Part shown: one piece after another, positions 6,152-9,570 of the stretch
How positions within the stretch are numbered: the first letter of the stretch is position 1
Layout of the letters: each line of letters opens with the position of its first letter
NCBI GenBank assembly: GCA_035545255.1
Contig: DASZYR010000065.1
Coordinates: forward strand, 1 to 9,570
Reading direction: 5' to 3'
From: Dokdonella_A sp035545255
GTDB taxonomy: Bacteria; Pseudomonadota; Gammaproteobacteria; Xanthomonadales; Rhodanobacteraceae
Length of the DNA: 9,570 nt
Notes under the pieces: generated by a model
What the model was told of the DNA's origin: nothing
Databases searched by the model: none
Seen by the model: only the letters and a program-made list of their open reading frames with translations
Position numbers and translations under genes: made by a program

Positions 6152-7291
6152 TCACGTCCATACTTCGGTGAACACGCGCAGGAAGTTCCCGCCGAGGATC
6201 TTCGCGATGCGTGCGTCGGAGTGCTTTCGGGCCGAGAGCATCGCGGCGAGCACTTCGAAACGGTTGTCCATGTCGAGATCCGGGATGAACGTGTAGAGCT
6301 CGTCGGGCCGGCTCTTGTCGAAGATGCCGTCCTCCTTCGCGCCCCGGACCCACTCGCGGTTCTGCTTCTCGAATTCGGGCGTGCGCTCGACGGCCATCAC
6401 GGAGCCGTCGGTGCCGATGCCGACATGGTCCTCGCCGCAGACGTCGATCATGTGCTCGATGTGGCGGATCACGTCGATCGCCATCGGCTGCGTGTCGGTG
6501 CGAAGGTACGGCCAGAAGATCACGCCCGCGACGCCGCCCTTTTCGGCGCATGCGCGCAGGTTCTCGTCGCTCGTGCAGCGCGGCAGGTCCGAAAGCGCGC
6601 GCGCTCCGGTGTGGCTGATCAGCGGCGGCGCCTTCGTCGCGCGGATGCCGTCGGCGATCGTTTGCGGCGCGCCGTGCGCGAGATCGACGACGACCTTCTC
6701 GGCGTTCAGCCGCTCGACGACTTCGTAGCCGAAGCGGCTGAGGCCCGCCTGGCTCGGCTCGGTGCAGCCGTCGCCGACGAGATTGCGGCGATTGTGCGTC
6801 AGCTGGATCACGCGCACGCCGAGATCGCGGAACATCGGAATGCGATCGGAATCCTCGCCGAGCGGCTCGGCGCCCTGGAAGCGGAAAACGAGGCCGACGC
6901 GCCTGTCGCGATCTGCGGCCTCCAGATCGTCGGCGCGGAGAATCTGCACCAGCACGTCGGAATGCCGGGCGATCTTCGCCTTGCACGTCGCGATCTTCTC
7001 TTTCGTGCGCTCGAACGCCGCGTCGTTCATCCAGAAGCGGCCTTCGGGCGCGACAGTCAGCAGCACGCCGCTGAGGCCGCATTCGCGCGCGGCGACGAGC
7101 TCCTTCCGGACGATCGGATCGTCGTCGCCGACGAAGAGGAGGCTGAATCCGCCCTCGCCGTCGATCGCGATCGTGTTGCGGTACGGCTTCCAGCGCGGTG
7201 ACGCTCTTGCCGAGACGTGGCCGAGCGTGCCGCTCGCGATCGCCGCGGCCGCAAGCGTCGAGATCTTGATGAATTCGCGCCGGCCCGGCAT
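6152..7291 (-). CDS. Tat-exported M19 (membrane dipeptidase) family protein, upstream copy
   Basis: A 379-aa paralogue of the downstream M19 gene, alignable along its whole length. Its N-terminus MPGRREFIKISTLAAAAIAS is a twin-arginine signal (RREFIK) ending near SARA, giving a periplasmic product. Conserved residues are His166 (QLTHNRRN), His206 (VDLAHGA), His227 and Arg238 (LISHTGARALSDLPR), and Asp295 (VGIGTDG). As in its neighbour, the expected HxD ligands are replaced (IDGEGG, 43-48) and the bridging Glu is Gln139 (FRFQGAEP). It differs from the other copy mainly between residues 50 and 130 and around 310-335. The ATG at 7291 is preceded by GAGGGAG at a workable distance. A 63-nt gap separates it from the MFS gene before it. 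The name 'dipeptidase' is from family membership only. Confidence 0.9.
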   Translation of the reverse strand: MPGRREFIKISTLAAAAIASGTLGHVSARASPRWKPYRNTIAIDGEGGFSLLFVGDDDPIVRKELVAARECGLSGVLLTVAPEGRFWMNDAAFERTKEKIATCKAKIARHSDVLVQILRADDLEAADRDRRVGLVFRFQGAEPLGEDSDRIPMFRDLGVRVIQLTHNRRNLVGDGCTEPSQAGLSRFGYEVVERLNAEKVVVDLAHGAPQTIADGIRATKAPPLISHTGARALSDLPRCTSDENLRACAEKGGVAGVIFWPYLRTDTQPMAIDVIRHIEHMIDVCGEDHVGIGTDGSVMAVERTPEFEKQNREWVRGAKEDGIFDKSRPDELYTFIPDLDMDNRFEVLAAMLSARKHSDARIAKILGGNFLRVFTEVWT

Positions 7292-7317
7292 CGCGTGCGT
7301 CTCCCTCGTGGGATCGA

Positions 7318-7333
7318 CGTACTCTAACGTACG
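7318..7333. promoter_or_regulatory. Short inverted repeat upstream of the M19 pair
   Basis: CGTAC and GTACG are separated by six bases (TCTAAC) in the 63-nt gap between the MFS gene and the first M19 gene, about 30 nt before its ATG. It is the most AT-containing spot of the gap. It could be a small operator or mark a promoter, but no convincing -35/-10 pair accompanies it and five-base arms can arise by chance. Confidence 0.2.
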
Positions 7334-7354
7334 CTTCGCTTCGTGGACAGCGGG

Positions 7355-8791
7355 TCAGTCGAGGCTCGACAGCGGCGCCGCGACGTCCTCGAGCGGACGC
7401 CGCTCCGCCGCGACGCCGAGCCGGAGCTCGATCGCGGCCGCCGCGAGCATCAGCGCCGCACCGAACGCATAGCCGCCGGCGATCTTCGAGGGATCGCCAG
7501 TGCCGATCAGCACACCGAACAGCCAGGGCCCGGCGACACCGCCGATCGCGGTGCCGAGCGCGTAGAACACCGCGATCGCGAGCGCGCGCACTTCGAGCGG
7601 GAAGCTCTCGCTGACCGTGAGATACGCCGAGCTCGCGGCAGCCGACGCGAAGAAGAACACGACGGACCACGCGATCGTCATCGTCGTCGCGTCGAGCTTG
7701 CCGGCCGCGAACAGCCACGCGCTCGCGAGCAGGAGGAGGCCCGAGATCGCGTACGTCGACGCGATCATCGGCCGCCGGCCGATCGTGTCGAACCAGCGGC
7801 CGAGCGCGAGCGGCCCGAGGAAATTGCCGGCGGCGAACGGGATCAGGTAGAGCCCGACGCGTCCGGCCGGGATGCCGAAGAACTCTCCGAGCACGAGGGC
7901 GTAGGTGAAGAAGATCGCGTTGTAGAAGAACGCCTGCGCGGTCATCAGCGCGACGCCGAGCGCGGAGCGCCGCGGATGCAGGCGGAACAGCGAGCGTGCG
8001 AGCGCGGCGAAGCCTCCGCGGCGAGGCCGCAGGCGAAGTCGCGCGGTTTCGGCAACGACACCGGTTTCGCGCACGGTGTCGCATTCGATTGCCGCGATCA
8101 CGCGCTCGGCTTCGCCGACGCGGCCGTGCAGCACGAGCCAGCGCGGGCTTTCAGGCACGAATCTGCGAAGGTAGAGGATCGGCAGGCCGAGCAGCGCGCC
8201 GATGCCGAACGCCGCGCGCCAGCCGACGTCCGGCGGCAAGAGGCCGGGATCGAGGAGCGCGACCGCGCCGATCGCGCCGATCGCGGCGCCGATCCAGAAG
8301 CTGCCGTTGACGACGAGATCGGTGCGGCCGCGGTAGCGCGCGGGAATCATTTCCTGGATCGCGGAATTGATCGCCGTGTACTCGCCGCCGATGCCGGCGC
8401 CGGTGAGGAAGCGGAACAGCGCAAATGCCGCGAAACTCGTCGAGAACGCCGACGCCGCCGTCGCCGCGAGATAGAGGCCGAGCGTGATCGTGAAGAGCCG
8501 CTTTCGTCCGAGCGCGTCGGTAAGCCAGCCGAAGAACAACGCGCCGATGACCGCTCCCGCGAGATACGCGCTCGCCGAAAGTCCGATATCGGTCGCGGAA
8601 AGATGGAGGCTCGGGCTCGCCTGCAGCGCGCCCGCGAGCGCGCCGACGAGCGTGACCTCGAGTCCGTCGAGCACCCACGTGATGCCGAGCGCAACGATCA
8701 CGAGCGTGTGGAAGCGGCACCAGGCGAGCCGGTCGAGCCGTGCGGGAACGTCGGTTTCGAACGTTTCGGACGCGGATGCCGCGGCATTCAT
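7355..8791 (-). CDS. MFS transporter, sugar-porter / NiaP-YdjE-like type
   Basis: A 478-aa inner-membrane permease with about 12 helices. The N-terminal ARLDRLAWCRFH and the helix 1 stretch WVLDGLEV (39-46) resemble NiaP, YdjE and related members of the sugar-porter branch. The MFS signature GWLTDALGRKRLF lies at 88-100, RFLTGAGIGGEY at 127-138, and the sugar-porter motif PESPRWL at 213-219 before a cytoplasmic loop. Its repeat in the second half reads RWFDTIGRRP. Substrates in this branch include nicotinate, aromatic acids and sugars; none can be chosen from the sequence. The frame is open to a GTG at 8845, but ATG 8791 is preferred because the protein then starts just before the conserved ARLDRL segment and a weak GAAGA precedes it. 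It lies between the 73-aa membrane protein (99 nt before) and the M19 pair (63 nt after), all on the same strand. Confidence 0.9.
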   Translation of the reverse strand: MNAAASASETFETDVPARLDRLAWCRFHTLVIVALGITWVLDGLEVTLVGALAGALQASPSLHLSATDIGLSASAYLAGAVIGALFFGWLTDALGRKRLFTITLGLYLAATAASAFSTSFAAFALFRFLTGAGIGGEYTAINSAIQEMIPARYRGRTDLVVNGSFWIGAAIGAIGAVALLDPGLLPPDVGWRAAFGIGALLGLPILYLRRFVPESPRWLVLHGRVGEAERVIAAIECDTVRETGVVAETARLRLRPRRGGFAALARSLFRLHPRRSALGVALMTAQAFFYNAIFFTYALVLGEFFGIPAGRVGLYLIPFAAGNFLGPLALGRWFDTIGRRPMIASTYAISGLLLLASAWLFAAGKLDATTMTIAWSVVFFFASAAASSAYLTVSESFPLEVRALAIAVFYALGTAIGGVAGPWLFGVLIGTGDPSKIAGGYAFGAALMLAAAAIELRLGVAAERRPLEDVAAPLSSLD

Positions 8792-8890
8792 TCGGTGATC
8801 TTCACGCGGAACGCCGGCATCGCAAAACGGACGACCTCCTGACACGCCGGAAGAAACGCCTCCGCGGCGAATCGCGAAGCCGCGCGCCGC

Positions 8891-9112
8891 TCACGTTCGG
8901 CGGCGCCACGTCTGGATGCCGCCGACCGCGAAGCACGCGAGAGCCGGCCAGAACGTGAAGAAGAAAAGCAGGCCGGGCCCGATCGGATTCGGGTTCGGAT
9001 CGGGCCAGAGCCCGATCGCTGCCAGCAGGATGATCAGCAGAAGCGGTCCCCAGCCGAGCACGACAAGCGCGAGGCCGGCCTTGCTCCAGCGATTCGCGAA
9101 GAACGCTTTCAT
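8891..9112 (-). CDS. Small two-helix membrane protein downstream of ctaB
   Basis: A 73-aa protein that I cannot assign to a named family. A basic N-terminus (KAFFANRWSK) is followed by a hydrophobic segment at about 12-35. A Pro/Asn-rich turn (WPDPNPNPIGPG, 36-47) and a second aromatic-rich hydrophobic segment at about 48-66 follow, then a basic tail RRRT. This is a clean helical hairpin, probably with both ends in the cytoplasm. The ATG at 9112 has AAGGGAAG 6 nt upstream, which supports translation. It starts 67 nt after the end of the heme O synthase gene on the same strand, so it may be expressed with cytochrome oxidase biogenesis genes and might assist them; that link is from position only. 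Confidence 0.7.
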   Translation of the reverse strand: MKAFFANRWSKAGLALVVLGWGPLLLIILLAAIGLWPDPNPNPIGPGLLFFFTFWPALACFAVGGIQTWRRRT

Positions 9113-9179
9113 CGGCGGCTTCCCTTTGTCGCGGACCGAATTTGTCGCGAAGCGATGCGCTGTTCCAACCGACCCGTTT

Positions 9180-9570
9180 CTAGCCGACCTTGTCGAAACG
9201 CAAACCGCCCGGCGTGAACGCCTGCGGAGCGAGGTAATGGTCGACGAGCAGGAACGCGAACAGCGCCATCAGGTAAATGATCGAATAGTTGAACACGCGC
9301 ATCGGGAAGAAATCGTCCGGCGGATTCAGGAGGCGGATCGCGTAGTAGAGAAACCCGAATCCCAGCACGAGCGCGCCGCCGAAGTAGAAGAGCCCGCTCA
9401 TGCCGGTGAGGTACGGCAGGATCGTCACGAGCACGAGCAATATCGTGTAGAACAGGACGTGCCAGCGCGTGTACGTGACGCCGTGCGTGACCGGCAGCAT
9501 CGGTACCTGCGCGCGCGAATAGTCGTCGCGGCGGAAGATCGCGAGCGCCCAGAAGTGCGGCGGCGTCCAT
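9180..9570 (-). CDS. ctaB: Heme O synthase (protoheme IX farnesyltransferase), C-terminal part
   Basis: Only the last 129 codons are in the window; the start lies beyond 9570. CtaB/CyoE is a UbiA-superfamily integral membrane prenyltransferase that adds a farnesyl group to protoheme to make heme O, the precursor of heme A for terminal oxidases. Diagnostic sequence is present: TPPHFWALAI, then DDYSRAQVPMLPVTHG, as in bacterial heme O synthases. About four hydrophobic segments follow, including WHVLFYTILLVLVTILPYL and a final LMALFAFLLVDHYL. The Asp-rich prenyl-diphosphate motifs of the N-terminal half are outside the window. The 67 nt after its TAG hold no gene and no evident strong terminator, so read-through into the 73-aa membrane protein gene is likely. 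Confidence 0.95.
   Translation of the reverse strand, partial: WTPPHFWALAIFRRDDYSRAQVPMLPVTHGVTYTRWHVLFYTILLVLVTILPYLTGMSGLFYFGGALVLGFGFLYYAIRLLNPPDDFFPMRVFNYSIIYLMALFAFLLVDHYLAPQAFTPGGLRFDKVG

Noticed and set aside
5098..7201. Two long plus-strand open frames opposite the M19 genes that look similar to each other
   Set aside because: Their similarity only mirrors the duplication of the M19 genes on the other strand; no start signals or domain support coding.
7343..8842. Long plus-strand open frame opposite the NiaP/YdjE-like MFS gene
   Set aside because: Highly charged, low-complexity translation; the minus-strand frame has 12 helices and MFS motifs, so this is a shadow.
8863..8884. CGCGGC...GCCGCG hairpin between the 73-aa gene and the MFS gene
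   Set aside because: Six-base GC stem with a 10-nt loop and only a weak T-rich stretch after it; not enough to call a terminator in DNA of this composition.
9126..9149. Direct repeat TTGTCGCG spaced 16 nt in the gap after ctaB
   Set aside because: Only eight bases and two copies; likely chance.

Overview
The window is GC-rich throughout, with strongly GC-biased third codon positions. It looks like chromosomal DNA of a Pseudomonadota. Supporting signs are a heme O synthase (CtaB/CyoE) gene, two Tat-type signal peptides, and REP-like palindromes of the 'GTCATTCCCGCG' kind that are common in beta- and gammaproteobacteria. The sequence does not fix the genus. No rRNA, tRNA, CRISPR array, transposase or phage gene was seen.

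Layout. (1) 1-833, minus: N-terminal part of an FAD-dependent phytoene-desaturase/PYROXD2-like oxidoreductase, cut by the window edge. (2) 882-968: an inverted pair of REP palindromes (REPIN-like) in the divergent gap. (3) 994-2149, plus: a two-gene module of a HipA-like mini-kinase (HipA_2 type) overlapping a DUF3037 protein, closed by a single palindrome at 2159-2186 that lies between convergent genes. (4) 2201-9570, minus: eight genes in one direction. In transcription order they are ctaB (3' end only), a 73-aa two-helix membrane protein, an MFS transporter of the sugar-porter/NiaP-YdjE type, two tandem Tat-exported M19 dipeptidase-family proteins 4 nt apart, a glutathione peroxidase, an MFS transporter of the metabolite:H+ symporter type, and a secreted protein of unknown function.

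How the genes may work together. The two M19 paralogues and the two flanking permeases could form a periplasmic hydrolysis and uptake unit, but this rests only on gene order. The most unusual feature is in the M19 pair. Both copies lack the N-terminal His-x-Asp metal ligands and have Gln where the metal-bridging Glu should be, while keeping the two His ligands and the other catalytic-site residues. This points to a divergent subfamily with an altered or lost bimetal centre. The HipA_2/DUF3037 pair is a recurrent but functionally uncharacterised module. I see no clearly new multi-gene defence or mobile system here.
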